The notes beneath the pieces were generated by a model. The model made no database searches, was not told the origin of the DNA, and worked only from the letters and a program-made list of their open reading frames with translations. Positions 1 to 10,462 of a stretch of DNA of 49,245 nt are shown here, one piece after another. Position numbers and translations under genes: made by a program. Numbering within the stretch: position 1 is the stretch's first letter; every line of letters starts with the position of its first letter. Origin of the DNA: Temnopleurus reevesii (taxonomy: Eukaryota > Echinodermata > Echinoidea > Temnopleuroida > Temnopleuridae); contig BQKZ01001381.1 of NCBI GenBank assembly GCA_036244855.1, positions 1 to 49,245 of the forward strand, in the 5' to 3' direction.

Positions 1-4
1 GATG

Positions 5-95
<91 letters not shown>
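1..95. repeat. AAT trinucleotide microsatellite
   Basis: An almost pure (AAT)n run starts at the window edge and ends near position 95, so its true length is unknown. Positions 96-340 are AT-rich with no gene or repeat that I recognise. Confidence 0.95.
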
Positions 96-97
<2 letters not shown>

Positions 98-339
98 TAA
101 TTTATATGGCGCCAAATCCACTTTTTAAAAAAAATGCTCAAGGCGCAAATATATAACACGTTTTGCGTTTTGGTTCAATAACTTTTGATGCAGTGCTCTA
201 ACAATAAAAGATGTATTAGCAGAAAGAGAAAAATTTACACTAAATCTAACTATTTTTATTCTCCCACCACTTATCGCTGGACGCAGATATTTTTTTAATG
301 AAAATAACCACCAAAGTGGTCACAAATCCATACATTGGC

Positions 340-775
340 AAATTATGATAACGCTGGTTTATTGGTGAATATGATAGGGGTACTTAACACAAATCCGGTG
401 GGTGCCACTAGGGCATGTTCCTTGGGGAAACTTTCTTATTGTCATTTTGAAATTTTACGGAGCCACTAAGATGACATACTTTACATATGACGACATTTTT
501 TTTTTGCCGCAACTGATGTCGCCTTCTAAAATTCATTTTCTTGAATTGGTTAACTGCTCTATCATACAAAAAGTGCTTTACCCAATTTGATGCTGTTTTC
601 AGTGTCACTTTAGGGCCTCCATTATTTTTCGATATCCAAGAATGACGAAAACCGAAATTGTCATCTTTTTATGAATTTTTAATGCTATATCAGTTAAACA
701 AGCGGCACCCACCGGATATGAGTTTAGTACCCCTCGACCATCATATTCACACAAAAAACAGCGTTATTATGGTAT
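340..775. mobile_element. Terminal-inverted-repeat element, non-autonomous
   Basis: The left arm (about 347-415) and right arm (about 700-770) are inverted copies. Both carry ATAACGCTG, GTGAATATGAT, GGGGTACT and CCGGTGGGTGCC in the same order. The 280 bp between them has no convincing coding sequence; its small open frames are unrelated to any protein I know. Superfamily not assigned and target-site duplication not clear. Confidence 0.7.
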
Positions 776-1183
776 GTCACGCTTTGAGTAATAATCCGGT
801 TATATTTTGTCCCCAAATATTCTCTTGAAATCTGAATAAAATGAATTATAGTATCGTGAACATGTTGCACACACACAAAAAAATTGTGTGAAAAATGAAT
901 CAATATTTTCTTTCTTGACACAGGACAACTTCTCATGCACAGAATTCGACTTTTCAGAATGTAATTGTTGTGTATACCTTTTTATCATTTTCTTTTTAAA
1001 TCACGAAAATAACTTTACATACCGTATGTATGCCTGTTAATAAATAAAATATTGTTATTCCCAAGAGAGCGCGCTAAATATGAATTTAACGGTCAAATTC
1101 AATCCTGATATACGCGCTTGATTTCATTTTTTCCCCTAAAATTACAAGACATTTCCTTCTGTTTCACGCTGTATTCCTTCCAG

Positions 1184-1443
1184 GGTTGAATGCAGACGAC
1201 ATATCTGGGCTCTTGGTGGGATGTTCCGTAGGCGTCGGCCTATTCGTATGTACATTCTTCGTCTGGTATTTCGTCAAACGATGCCGACAAGTCGACAGGA
1301 CGTATCGCGATAAGGTAGCTGACTGCGATGACGATGACCACGACAAAGAAGAAGACAAGCGCGATTACTATATCGACTTCGAGAAATGCTTGACGGAATA
1401 CGACAAGTTGGAAATGAACATGGACACAAGTCATAATAATTAG
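1184..1443 (+). CDS. Last exon of an unrecognised single-pass membrane protein
   Basis: A pyrimidine-rich acceptor ending CCAG at 1183 precedes an open frame of about 86 codons that ends at the stop TAG 1441-1443. The frame opens GLNADD, runs into a hydrophobic stretch of about 22 residues (LLVGCSVGVGLFVCTFFVWYF), and is followed by the stop-transfer cluster KRCR. The remaining tail of about 55 residues is highly charged, with a DDDDHDKEEDKR acidic block and a YYIDF tyrosine motif. This looks like the transmembrane and cytoplasmic end of a type I membrane protein whose ectodomain exons lie to the left. The acceptor phase and the charged tail argue that it is real; no family could be named. 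Positions 776-1183 would be its last intron and show nothing else. Confidence 0.6.
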
Positions 1444-1459
1444 ACGTTTTAGTGGGTGT

Positions 1460-1615
1460 AAAGCTTGCCCAAAGGTTTGCCCGACAGAGCAACAAGTAAT
1501 GTATTTAAATTGGATTCCAACTATTACATTTTATTGTTACTAACATATTTTATTTAGGGTGTATCACGTATGTTACGTTCGTTGGCAAGATCCATGCATA
1601 AATTTGTATCTGTAA
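1460..1615. repeat. Dispersed repeat, same family as the core of 9833-10056
   Basis: Shares GCTTGCCC, a short GC-rich stretch, GCAACAAGTAATGTAT, GGATTCCAA and TTACGTTCGTTGGCAAG in order with 9905-10022. It follows the stop codon of the membrane-protein exon by about 20 bp and probably lies in its 3' untranslated region. A fragment recurs near 8485-8510. Confidence 0.6.
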
Positions 1616-1620
1616 TAAAC

Positions 1621-1812
1621 TGGGGTCAATTGCACGAATTGGTCTTAGCTAAAATATCCTGTACTTGCTAAGAACTCTTAACTTCTTGTGATACCCTCTT
1701 AACACAGACATGCACACTGATAGGTCTCATTTATGAGAGTGGCACAGAAATTAAAACGTCGATCTTATTCAGAAGGGGATAGATAAGACCATTTCGTGCA
1801 ATTGCAGCCCCT
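1621..1812. mobile_element. Foldback MITE (CAATTGCACGAA family)
   Basis: The left end has TCAATTGCACGAATTGGTCTTA and the right end has the complement of GCAATTGCACGAAATGGTCTTA. Arms are about 38 bp and the loop about 110 bp, non-coding. Positions 1813-2040 hold nothing I recognise. Confidence 0.7.
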
Positions 1813-2040
1813 GGCCTATTGTTGCGATGTCTGGATTTCTTTCTCTTCGTGCAACACTCCGTCTGAGCAAAATTTAGTTAGCTTGCTTAAGGAGTTTCGA
1901 ATGTCTATGAAATTTCATTTTCATTGTAGTTAGAGCATGTGCAAATTATCTTATTTAATATATCACTTTTATAATTCGTAACCCCTGGAATTATCTTAAT
2001 CTTATTGAATGAAGACATTTCAGATGGCCAAACTAAAAAG

Positions 2041-2935
2041 AAAATTGAGGAAAAGTGGACAATCCAATAAAATGTTATGATTTTTCAATTCAAATTCTCA
2101 ATGATATCACCGTCCCTGCCTCTGGTGGGGATCCGTGCGGTCGGCAACTTTGGCAGAAGCAGTAACATCTGGCGGACAGTTCCCCATTCACGTTGTACGT
2201 TTTTGATGGATTCAGGGAAAGCCCGAGTCACATAGGGCCCCGGAAGCAACACGATTCAACACGACTCTTTGTTCTGAGGCAATTAACTGTGAATTAACAA
2301 AGACTCGTATTGAATCGTGATGCTTCCGGACCTCTATGTGACCGGCGCCTGAAATTTGGAATAAGGGTTTGAAATGATTCTTTGTAACATACATGCAGAA
2401 TCGATAAAAGGCATAACACGATATATAAACTATTTTCGCAAAATAAAGTGGGTCGTATGGAGAGCCGTACGCCGTGCATTGAAATGTGCGGACACAACAA
2501 TCGCAAGTCGGTTCCGATTTGAATATCAATACAAAGGAGCATTGAATTGGCGTTCGACTTAACTTTTCTGAAATTATATTATATCGTGTTGCATGCTATA
2601 CTCGGGCAAAAAAAAAAAGAGAGTATGACATTTTGGTATACATATTGAACGAGGCGTTGTCCGAAAAGACGTCACAAATCAAATTCCGTCAAAGTTGCCC
2701 ATCGCATGGATCCTCATCACGGTAAAGATCACTGCAGTGAAGATATTAATATCCTTGATAATTTGAACGGATTGTCCGATTTTTCTCAACTTTTCACAGT
2801 ACGTTCACGTCACAAGTTGGTTGGTTGGTTAAATTGGTTTTGCGGCGCGTATCATTCACATTTGAGTATTTACGATTTGTTTATCCGATTTTTCTTCATT
2901 CAAGGAAGCATAATGATTCCAGTATAGTGATTGGG
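2041..2935. mobile_element. Family D element interrupted by a family A MITE
   Basis: Shares blocks with copies at 13513-14117, 14590-14915 and 46070-46612: the GACAATCCA region, GGGGATCCNTGCG..CAGCAAC-like, CCATTCAC..TTGTAC, the CATGCAGAATC..ATAAA block, GTCAAAGTTGCC, and a right end of TTCATTCAA..GCATAATGATTCCAG. The family is imperfectly palindromic, since both ends carry ATTCAATG next to ATCAGATG-like sequence. It has no conserved open frame. A family A MITE lies inside at 2221-2348. Confidence 0.6.
2221..2348. mobile_element. Family A foldback MITE, copy 1 (diverged)
   Basis: Near-perfect inverted repeat about 128 bp long. Both arms carry GTCACATAGG, CGGAAGCA and ACGATTCA, around a centre with GTTAATTNACAGTTAA. 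The flanking TAA seen in the other copies is not preserved. Confidence 0.85.
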
Positions 2936-3197
2936 AGTTTATAATTATTTTACGTCCGTAATTGTTTGTTCTTCCCACCTCGTTTATGGCTCAACTCCAA
3001 TAAAAGAAAGAATCGGCATGCATTCATGAAAAAATAATGAATATCTGACAGTCCATTAAGTATATGAGTTGCATTTTGATCAGTCAAAATTTGTCATTAT
3101 TTTTTTTTCTTACTATTGCACGAACATGGTCATCCATTATTTGTTTTTATATCATGATATTAGACAGTCTTGTTTTAGATATAATTTCTTGCAGTGT

Positions 3198-3765
3198 AAT
3201 GCCAGGCTGACACTTGCACAATTTTTGGGTACGATTTTGTCGTGGTAAGTCGTGCCCTTTTGCGTGCACGAACTGGGAGGCTCCTGCACTGTTCACGACT
3301 AGTTCACAACGAGTATACGAAAAGTTCACTAGTGCGTGCACATCTGTGTCCACATTGACACGAACTAGCAAGTTCACACATAGCTTGCGCATAGTTTATG
3401 CACTTCCAGTATTGGTACGACGAGTTGGTGAAATTCGGACAGTGTCGTAATCCTGCTGTGTCTGCGGGATAACAACGACACTTTGCATGAATGACGAGGG
3501 GGCTATTTGTCGCACTGCAACCCATTGGCACACATCATCCCGCATTCACCCCGCATTGTCCCGACGAATTCACGAACAGTTTCCGCATACTTCGTGACCA
3601 AAATTCAACATTCTCGTCAGATATGGCACACAGTCACGACGAGTTTGTGCACACTTTACGCCAGTTCACGATTAGCTTGCGAAGGGTACTGCCTGGTACG
3701 ACTCGAGTCGCGCCAATGCGTTCCACACAATCGTGCAAGTGTCAGTCTTGCATAACCATGATATA
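3198..3765. mobile_element. TIR element with CTGACACTTGCAC ends
   Basis: Left terminus ATGCCAGGCTGACACTTGCA is matched in inverse by the right terminus (complement of ATGCAAGACTGACACTTGCA). The 570-bp interior contains many degenerate repeats of TTCACGA/ACGAGTT. Its open frames at 3214-3450 and 3491-3766 share no similarity with any transposase I know and are probably fortuitous. I could not define a target duplication. Confidence 0.65.
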
Positions 3766-3969
3766 ATTGATGATTAATAGGTGATCAATAAATAAATGAT
3801 TTTGGTCAGTTAGGAAATGGAATTTTCACTTAAATGGGGCATAATAATAGCCTTTAGGGGACTTCTCCTCAAAATTCCCTGCTATAAGAACCGAAAAATA
3901 AAAACAAATAAGAATGTGTTCATTGTTACGATGTATTTTCACATGTATCATATATATTGGCACACCAAG

Positions 3970-4200
3970 GATTAGGCGTAAATACTAAAAATTGAATGAC
4001 AAACGCCTTCCTCCTCCTCTACCCTTAGTCAGTTGAGGTGAATGGGTACCTGGCAGGAATATTTATTTCTTAAAATGCCAAGTGCGCTAGTGGCTGTCGG
4101 GCTAAAACCAGGGTAATAATATTGCAAAGCGTCTTGAGCACCCAGCAGAGTGGATACGTGCTCTATATAAATTGCATCTATTAGTGTTAGTAGTAATAGT
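3970..4200 (+). repeat. SINE/LINE-tail-like repeat
   Basis: Contains GGGTACCTGGCAGGAA, an AAAGCGTCTTGAGCACCC block and GTGCTCTATATAAATTGCAT, followed by an ATT/AGT-rich tail. This resembles the common 3' tails of marine invertebrate retroposons ending in a GCGCTATATAAAT-type motif. Assigned by resemblance only. Positions 4201-5020 are AT-rich with a 17-19 base G run near 4295 and a second near 4895, and no gene that I can see. Confidence 0.45.
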
Positions 4201-5033
4201 ATTCATATGAATTTTCGGAACAAAAATCGTGTAGATTTGTAGATTTTATTTGTTAAAACCCCCCATATAGAACATGCACTACCCGTAGGGGATGGGGGGG
4301 GGGGGGGGGGGGTGATAAATTTGTGATAAAAATGGTGCAAAAATTGCCGAGAGGGACATCAAAGTAGGTAAATGCTACTACTATTTCTGTCCCAAATCGA
4401 ATCGTAAGCCAATCGTAAGGTGTGCAGTTGGCTTTATAAGGAAAATTATGTTACAGTAGAAAATGACATGATTTTTTTTTCTTGCTGTGTACTCAAAGTC
4501 ACTATGGATAGGGCACATCTTTCAAAATTGTTTCGTACATCCGTTTGCCATATCAGTAAGAAAATCAATAGGCTATACCTTAACTGCATATTACTTTATT
4601 TTTATGATACAAAATAATTATTTGGGTTTTTTTTGTTTCTCATAATTAACCCCTCAAATAAAAATTACGATGACAAAAATGTGAAATTTAAAAACCACAA
4701 TGAAAGGTTAGCAATGCCTTCGCCTTCATTCGCATAGACAAATGTCTTTGTTTTCTTTTTCCTTTTTTCTTAGTTGATTTCCCATGTTTGTTAAACCGTC
4801 GGAGAGACTAAGGAAAGGTATTTTTCTTTTCTTTTTCTTTTAATCCTTTCCTCGATTTTTCTTTTCTTCTTTTTCTTTTCTATTTTTTTTTTGGGGGGGG
4901 GGAGGGATGTCAGGATTGTTGAACATTGGAACCCATTTTAATGTTCAAAATAAAAGATAACGACTGCCTTCTTATCATCCCTTTTATTGCCTTCCTACAC
5001 TGTAAAAAAACCGCTGGTATTACACTTAATATA

Positions 5034-5053
5034 TAGATAGATAGATAGATAGT
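5034..5053. repeat. ATAG tetranucleotide microsatellite
   Basis: Short run of about five ATAG units. Confidence 0.8.
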
Positions 5054-5122
5054 TTTATTCGTCCACAATGGGAAATTTGACTACAGCAGAACATTATTAA
5101 AATAACACACCGACTGGTGCTG

Positions 5123-5214
5123 TTCAGGTGCTTAAACAACACCAATAGGTGTTTAGATATATTAAATAATTTAATATATCTAAACCCTTCATTGGTGTTA
5201 TTAAGCCCCTGAAA
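5123..5214. repeat. AT-rich foldback hairpin
   Basis: TTCAGGTGCTTAAACAACACC on the left is matched in inverse by GGTGTTATTAAGCCCCTGAA on the right. A central stretch TTTAGATATATTAAA pairs with TTTAATATATCTAAA. Arms about 43 bp, almost no loop. Confidence 0.8.
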
Positions 5215-5289
5215 AAACAATTTAATTGCTTCTGAAGGAGTCTTTAACACATTTTTGGGTGTAGTCTATATAATCTGACTGGTTTTAAA

Positions 5290-5550
5290 TTTAATGATAA
5301 TATGCCGTTCTTATATAGCACTAATTACCTCTGATAAAGGTCTCTAAGCGCTCTACAATTAATACACTATTATTATCCTGGCTTTAGCAATAGCAGCCTG
5401 TGAGTCGGGTATGTATTGTATTTGCTGTATTTCATTTTCTGTAAATACTTTAATGTGTTCCAGGGCCCCATGGGAGACCAAACTTTGTTTGAATGGGCTA
5501 CCCTGGTGAAATATGAATAAATAATAAATAAATAAATAAATAAAAATATG
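5290..5550 (+). repeat. SINE-like element with AAATA tail
   Basis: Starts near TTATATAGCACTAAT, passes TCTCTAAGCGCTCTACAATTA and ends GGGCTACCCTGGTGAAATA followed by (AAATA)n. The body and simple-repeat tail are typical of retroposons in marine invertebrates; family not named. Confidence 0.5.
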
Positions 5551-6339
5551 CATTTCAAGGAATTTAAAACCATCATTTTTGCAGTGTATCAACTTTTGTC
5601 TTGTCCGCTCATTACCCCCGTGACTCCATTCTTTTCATGTTAACTGCCCCCCCCCCAACAAAAAAAATGCAATGATGAATGATGCAAAAGTAGTAGATTT
5701 GGTATTCTATCTATTTTAACTGCTCTCTTGCAGCCCGAAGCTGAATGCAGAGAATTAACATTCAAATCCAAACATCAATAACAAACATAGATTTACATGG
5801 TATGGTGGTGAGTGCGAGGAAATCTTCCAAAACTTTTTTTTTAGAAATGCAAAAAATGTTGTCAAAAGAACAGAAAACACCCCATATCTTAACAATTTTT
5901 CTCACATATGCAATTGTTAATGAAACAGCGAATATTTTTTTTTTGTATACAGATCAACCAGGGAGTTTTGAGTTACAACTCCCTGGATTAACCCACTAAA
6001 TACTGGAGCCGGGTAGTCCCTGCACAAAGTTAATAGGAATTAGATAATCCATGGTTGTCACTGGTTGTCCGTTGGTTAAAAAGACGAAACGAGTAAGAAA
6101 GGTCAGGCGCAATTTTTGTTTTTCCATTACAGGTCAAATTGATCGTTATTTATATCTTGAACAAAAGTAATGAACAGATAATCATGATAAACAGATTATT
6201 GTTGCCGCTTTCACCCAAGCATGCAATCACAGAGAGTGGAGCTTTTGTATGTAAACTCTAGGGGTCCTACATTTTCATGGAACGCACAAAAAACAAGACG
6301 GTGGAATGTAACAAAGCTTAGAAAATCTGTTTAATCTAC
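5551..6339. other. AT-rich stretch without a recognised gene
   Basis: Only a short palindrome is visible (CCAGGGAGTT..AACTCCCTGG, about 5957-5985). Open frames here (for example 5745-5999) show no recognisable domain. Confidence 0.4.
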
Positions 6340-6343
6340 TTAA

Positions 6344-6473
6344 TGCCGCGGTCACATAGGACCCCGGAAGCAACATGATTCACCCCGACTCTTTGTTAAT
6401 TCACAGTTAACTGCCTCAGAACAACGAGTCGGGGTGAATCGTGTTGCTTCCGGGGTCCTATGTGACCGGGGCT
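6344..6473. mobile_element. Family A foldback MITE, copy 2
   Basis: Inverted repeat of 130 bp with ends (T)GCCGCGGTCACATAGG and its complement, flanked by TAA on both sides (6341-6343 and 6474-6476). A 3-bp TAA duplication fits the TWA target preference of PIF/Harbinger transposons. Confidence 0.9.
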
Positions 6474-6643
6474 TAAGCTTTCATTTCTTTTGCCTGTCCC
6501 AAGATGTTTAATGGCCCATACAAGAGAAGGGCTCACGTGAAGTATAATTGGACACCGTTAAAATCTATTTTCAAAATAGTTTCCATTAAACTAGTTTCCA
6601 AAGCCGGTTTGGAATGCCAATTGTGTCCCCGTTCAGATTACAG

Positions 6644-6812
6644 GGAGGTGTTTCACCAAGTCGTTCTTAAAGTTACGCACGACTTTAAGTTCGACTGGTA
6701 TCAGTACTTGCGCGGAATGCGCGTAATAGTGTGAACCAATACGCACGAAAAGGGATACCAGTCGAAGTAAAGTCGTTCTTAAAGTCTTTCTTATCTTGGT
6801 GAAAAACCACCC
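6644..6812. mobile_element. Family B foldback MITE, copy 1
   Basis: Ends GGTGTTTCACCAAG and its complement. The arms carry AAAGTTACGCACGACTTTAA and GACTGGTATC-type blocks. About 165 bp, non-coding. Confidence 0.85.
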
Positions 6813-6932
6813 TGATCCGCAAACTGGATTTCAAGACCCTTCTACCTAACAAAGCGACCTTCCAAACCAGTTTGGAACTCCAGTTTCATGACCGCTTGTC
6901 CCGTTCGGACCTCCTATTAAACTAGTGTACTT

Positions 6933-7105
6933 GGGCAGTGTTTCACCAAATCGTTCTTAAAGTTACGCACGGCTTAAAGAGAGACTGGACTACGTTAACG
7001 AGTTTATTGCGCATGAGATTCCCGATCATTCAGCACAAGAACTGATACCAGTCGTGCGTAAAGTCATTCTTAAAGTCTTTCGTAACTTGTTGAAACACCA
7101 CCCGG
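6933..7105. mobile_element. Family B foldback MITE, copy 2
   Basis: Same ends and internal order as 6644-6812, but the arms are more diverged. The two copies lie about 120 bp apart. Confidence 0.8.
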
Positions 7106-7398
7106 GTCGTAAATTTTCGTGACCAGGAAGTTTGAACACTCGAGACTCGTAAAGCGGCCTTAGGTTTTGCCAAATTCACCCTGAATATGCCAATCATTCC
7201 GTTGTGCTGTGTATCAAAGAAATGTACACATAAATATACACACAGGAAAATCGCGCGGGTAGTATTTGAACCCAGCTGTCCATTGTCATAACATCAGAGC
7301 TACTTTTCTTAAAGAGGCCTCGAAATCCAGTTCGCGGGTCTCTATAATCTGAACGGCGGCACGACTGTCCTTTCGAACCGGCTTTTGAAACTAGTTAA

Positions 7399-7528
7399 TG
7401 CCCCGGTCACAGAGGACCCCGGAAGCAACACGATTCAACACGACTCTTTGTCAGTTCAGAGTTGGCTGCCTGCGAACAAAGAGTCGTGTTGAATCGTGTT
7501 GCTTCCGGGGCCCTATGTGACCGGGGCG
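7399..7528. mobile_element. Family A foldback MITE, copy 3
   Basis: Inverted repeat with GGTCACAGAGGACCCCGGAAG at the left and its near complement at the right. TAA flanks at 7396-7398 and 7529-7531. Confidence 0.9.
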
Positions 7529-7590
7529 TAAGCTGAAAAATAGGTTTGTACGAGGTCCAAGGCGATCATTGAAAGAAACAAACACAATGA

Positions 7591-7910
7591 AATTACGGAG
7601 CTTACAAGCAAAGAAGACGGAAGGGCCGATCAGGACATTATTTCTCAAGCGCGGGAAAATCTAGCGGGCCGCTAAGATTGAGAACGCCCGCTAGAATTCC
7701 CCGCGCTTGAGAAATAACGTCCTGGGCCCCGTAACATAAAGCTTTGCGATTAATCGCTATTTGATTTGCGATCGATTGCAAACTTTAGTACATGGTTTGC
7801 CATAGACTTGCGAATGATATCAATCGCTAACAGATTAGCAATTAATCGCAAACCTTTATGTTACGGGGCCCTGATCGGCCCTTCCGTCTTCTTTGCTTAA
7901 GCTCCGTATT
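7591..7910. mobile_element. Long foldback element with a second MITE nested in one arm
   Basis: Left arm 7591-7668 carries GGAGCTTACAAGC, GAAGACGGAAGGGCCGATCA and TTTCTCAAGCGCGGG. The right arm has their complements at 7689-7723 and again at 7870-7910. The right arm is split by the 146-bp palindrome at 7724-7869; removing that piece makes the arm continuous. Non-coding. Confidence 0.85.
7724..7869. mobile_element. Nested Harbinger-like palindromic MITE
   Basis: Ends GGGCCCCGTAACATAAAG and complement. The interior has GCGATTAATCGC blocks in both orientations. It interrupts the arm of 7591-7910 with CCT on both sides (7721-7723 and 7870-7872). A 3-bp duplication and GGGCC ends fit PIF/Harbinger; that assignment is inference. 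Confidence 0.8.
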
Positions 7911-8151
7911 GTCAGAATTAAGACGTCATTCCTTCGTATGCTAAATGGTTATTCAAGACAGGTTTTCTTGGAAACACATGCTGGATTAACATACTATGCT
8001 TCCCATGCATGCATCCACAGAGATTAATTATGTTAGGCAAACTCTAGATCCGGAGGTTCCTCATTTTGAAGTAACTACAGTCACATGAAAATGCACATGT
8101 TCTGCCTGGGCTTTGGTGGGACATACTCTATCTACAGGGTGCTACATAAGA

Positions 8152-8320
8152 ACTTGCCCGATTGCCCGGGGCAAGTGAAAGTCATGGCCGGGCAAGTATT
8201 CTTTTAGCAAAAGCAAAAGCCCCCCCCCCCCCCAAAAAAAAAAAGACCCACCCATTGGGCAAGTGAAAGTCATGGCCAGGCAAGTCTTTTTAGCAAAAGC
8301 AAAAGCTGCTTTAGGGTAGA
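8152..8320. repeat. Local duplication around a poly-C/poly-A run
   Basis: GGGCAAGTGAAAGTCATGGCC, GGCAAGT and AGCAAAAGCAAAAGC occur twice, about 95 bp apart, separated by a run of 14-16 C followed by 11 A. The rest of 7911-8716 holds nothing I recognise. Confidence 0.75.
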
Positions 8321-8716
8321 CTCTAAATCTGCTTTAATCATAATATACCACTTTCGTAATATCGCCAAATTCATTCAGGTTTGCTCAAAAAGAAATAATG
8401 TATTTAGCTGTTCAAAATGATAAGTGTACAACAGTCAGAATACAACTTGTACAAATCAACATTTCTAGGATGGACAAACATTGAAGCTTGCCCAACCGAG
8501 CAACAACCAACATTCCCTATACTGAAATACAATTATTTATTATCAGGTGAATATATATTTTGATATTATACATTTTGACAAAGATATGTGCATCTATTTG
8601 ACTACATCATGAAAGGGGTCTATAGCTTCTAGCTTTTTCTGTATTTTTTCCCCAAGTGTCGGGTCCATAGAGTGGTTCCCTCATTAACCCCTGGGGTTCA
8701 AATTCATGACATTTCC

Positions 8717-8890
8717 AGGGTGGTGTTTCACCAAGATAAGAAAGACTTTACGCACGACTTTACGTTCGACTGGTATCCCTTCTTGCGCTGAATGCGCGTA
8801 ATATTATGAATGATTACGCGCAAGAAGGGATACCAGTCGAACGTAAAGTCGTGCGTGAAGTCTTTCTTATCTTGATGAAACACCTCCCAG
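8717..8890. mobile_element. Family B foldback MITE, copy 3 (best preserved)
   Basis: Almost perfect hairpin. TTTCACCAAGATAAGAAAGACTT at the left is matched in inverse by AAGTCTTTCTTATCTTGATGAAA at the right, and the central part GACTGGTATCCCTTCTTGCGC pairs with its complement. The small open frame 8806-9018 starts in its right arm and is fortuitous. Confidence 0.9.
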
Positions 8891-9330
8891 GTCTCCAAAA
8901 TTTAATACCTGTAGTTTTTTCTAACAAGCTCTCTATATTAAAGATACAAATTCTCATGAGATTGATGTTAAAAAGGAATCAAGATTGTACAGGCATTTGG
9001 CATAAAAATATAATTTAATGAGATAACATCATTATAGCAATGAGGACATATTTTGACAGGATAATGATCTCCATACACAATTCAATTATACAAGATAAGC
9101 AATAAGAAATGGAAAGTCACTTTGAATTTTCAGATGGTACAGTGCAAAAACCATGGAACTAAATTCCCCCCCCCTGTTTTCGGATATATATACCAGTATG
9201 GTGTTAGATTGACACCTACGGCGTAATTCGGGTTCATCTTGACACCAACCTGGTATCTGCATCACACAACATCATTTGAATCTAACACCTCTGCAGGGAT
9301 ATCAACTATTCCAGAGTGTTCATGAATGGT

Positions 9331-9506
9331 ACAGTCCAACCTTGTTATAAAGAGCACTAATATAACGAGATCTCGTTATAACAAGGTAGTTTATCTAGTC
9401 CCATCTCTTTGTATTTTATTGTATTTTAACCCGGATATAACAAGGTTTCAATATAAATAGATAATTTTTCTGGTCCCAAGGACCTCGTTATGGCACGGTT
9501 TGACTT
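9331..9506. mobile_element. pogo/Tigger-like MITE P1
   Basis: Begins ACAGTCCAACCTTGTTATAA and ends with the complement of TCAAACCGTGCCATAACGAGG. Repeats of TATAACGAG and ATAACAAGG occur throughout, and both ends are TA/ACAGT-like. Related copies are at 10283-10462, 34730-34913 and 37147-37300. Superfamily inferred from CAGT ends. Confidence 0.7.
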
Positions 9507-9539
9507 TATTTTCAAATGAATTCAAGGCTTTCATCATAA

Positions 9540-9670
9540 AGCCCTGGTCACATAGGACCCCGGAAGCAACACGATTCACCCCGATTCTTTGTTAATTAAC
9601 AGTTTAACTGCCTCCGAATAACGAGTCGGGGTGAACCGTATTGCTTCCGGGAACCTATGTGACCAGGGCT
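9540..9670. mobile_element. Family A foldback MITE, copy 4
   Basis: Ends AGCCCTGGTCACATAGGACC and complement. TAA on both sides (9537-9539 and 9671-9673). Confidence 0.9.
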
Positions 9671-9832
9671 TAAGTGAATTGATGGTGGTAAGTTCATTCT
9701 TGTTGTGTTTCTCTCACTTTTGTCCAGTATTTACGTTATTCACATCTTTATCTTGACCTCGTGCATATTCCGGAATGGTTGGCATCTCTACCAAAGTTTT
9801 TACAGTAAATGGCCAAATTTGTTTAATATAAT

Positions 9833-10056
9833 AGGCGGGTTTACTAATAGATGCAAATTTTATGCATATCTCTGACACAAAGGTTGTTTGTGACAACTCT
9901 ATAGCTTGCCCGAGGCTTGCCTGACATAGCAACAAGTAATGTATGCAAACTGGATTCCAAGTATTGTAGTCTTATTGTTATCAACTGGTTTAAGGAATAC
10001 CACGTTATTACGTTCGTTGGCAAGAAAAGCACATGAATTTATGAGTAAACCCGCCT
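9833..10056. mobile_element. MITE with AGGCGGGTTTACT termini
   Basis: Perfect 13-bp terminal inverted repeats AGGCGGGTTTACT / AGTAAACCCGCCT flank 198 bp. The interior carries the GCAACAAGTAATGTAT..TTACGTTCGTTGGCAAG block also found at 1460-1615. Flanks are AT-only. Confidence 0.75.
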
Positions 10057-10067
10057 ATTAAGAACAC

Positions 10068-10235
10068 CTACATGGACACAAAAGAAATGTCCATCCTTCT
10101 CCTTCTGTGGAAAAATGTTGAACAAGAGTTGCACCTGTGACTTTCTTTTGTTATCATGAAGCTATTGTGAACGCCTGAATGAAATTGTTTACTTTGTCCC
10201 AGTTCTTTGTCCCTCCTGCTCATAGTGATGGTACT
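10068..10235. repeat. Family F dispersed foldback repeat, partial
   Basis: Carries ACACAAAAGAAA, a TGTTGAACAAGAGTT block, TTATCATGAAGCTATTGTGAA, TTTACTTTGTCC and CTGCTCATAGTGA. The same blocks, in one or both orientations, occur at 31440-31700, 32078-32315, 33430-33760, 33747-33950, 34325-34530 and 48110-48365. Confidence 0.6.
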
Positions 10236-10282
10236 ATCGTTAATGCAGGGCTACCAACATTGCACGAGACATTTTTTATGAT

Positions 10283-10462
10283 ATACAGTCTAACCTCATT
10301 ATAACGAGGTCGTTTGGACCAGAGAAATTACCTCTTGATATTGAAACCTTGTTATATCAGGGCCAAAGTACAATAAAATACATAGAGATGGGACAAGGAA
10401 AATTACCTTGTTATAACCAGGGCTCGTTATATCAGTACTCTTTACAACGAGGTTTGACTGTA
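10283..10462. mobile_element. pogo/Tigger-like MITE P2
   Basis: TACAGTCTAACCTCATTATAACGAGG at the left and GTTTGACTGTA at the right. Inverse orientation relative to P1. Positions 10463-11395 show no gene or repeat that I recognise. Confidence 0.7.
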
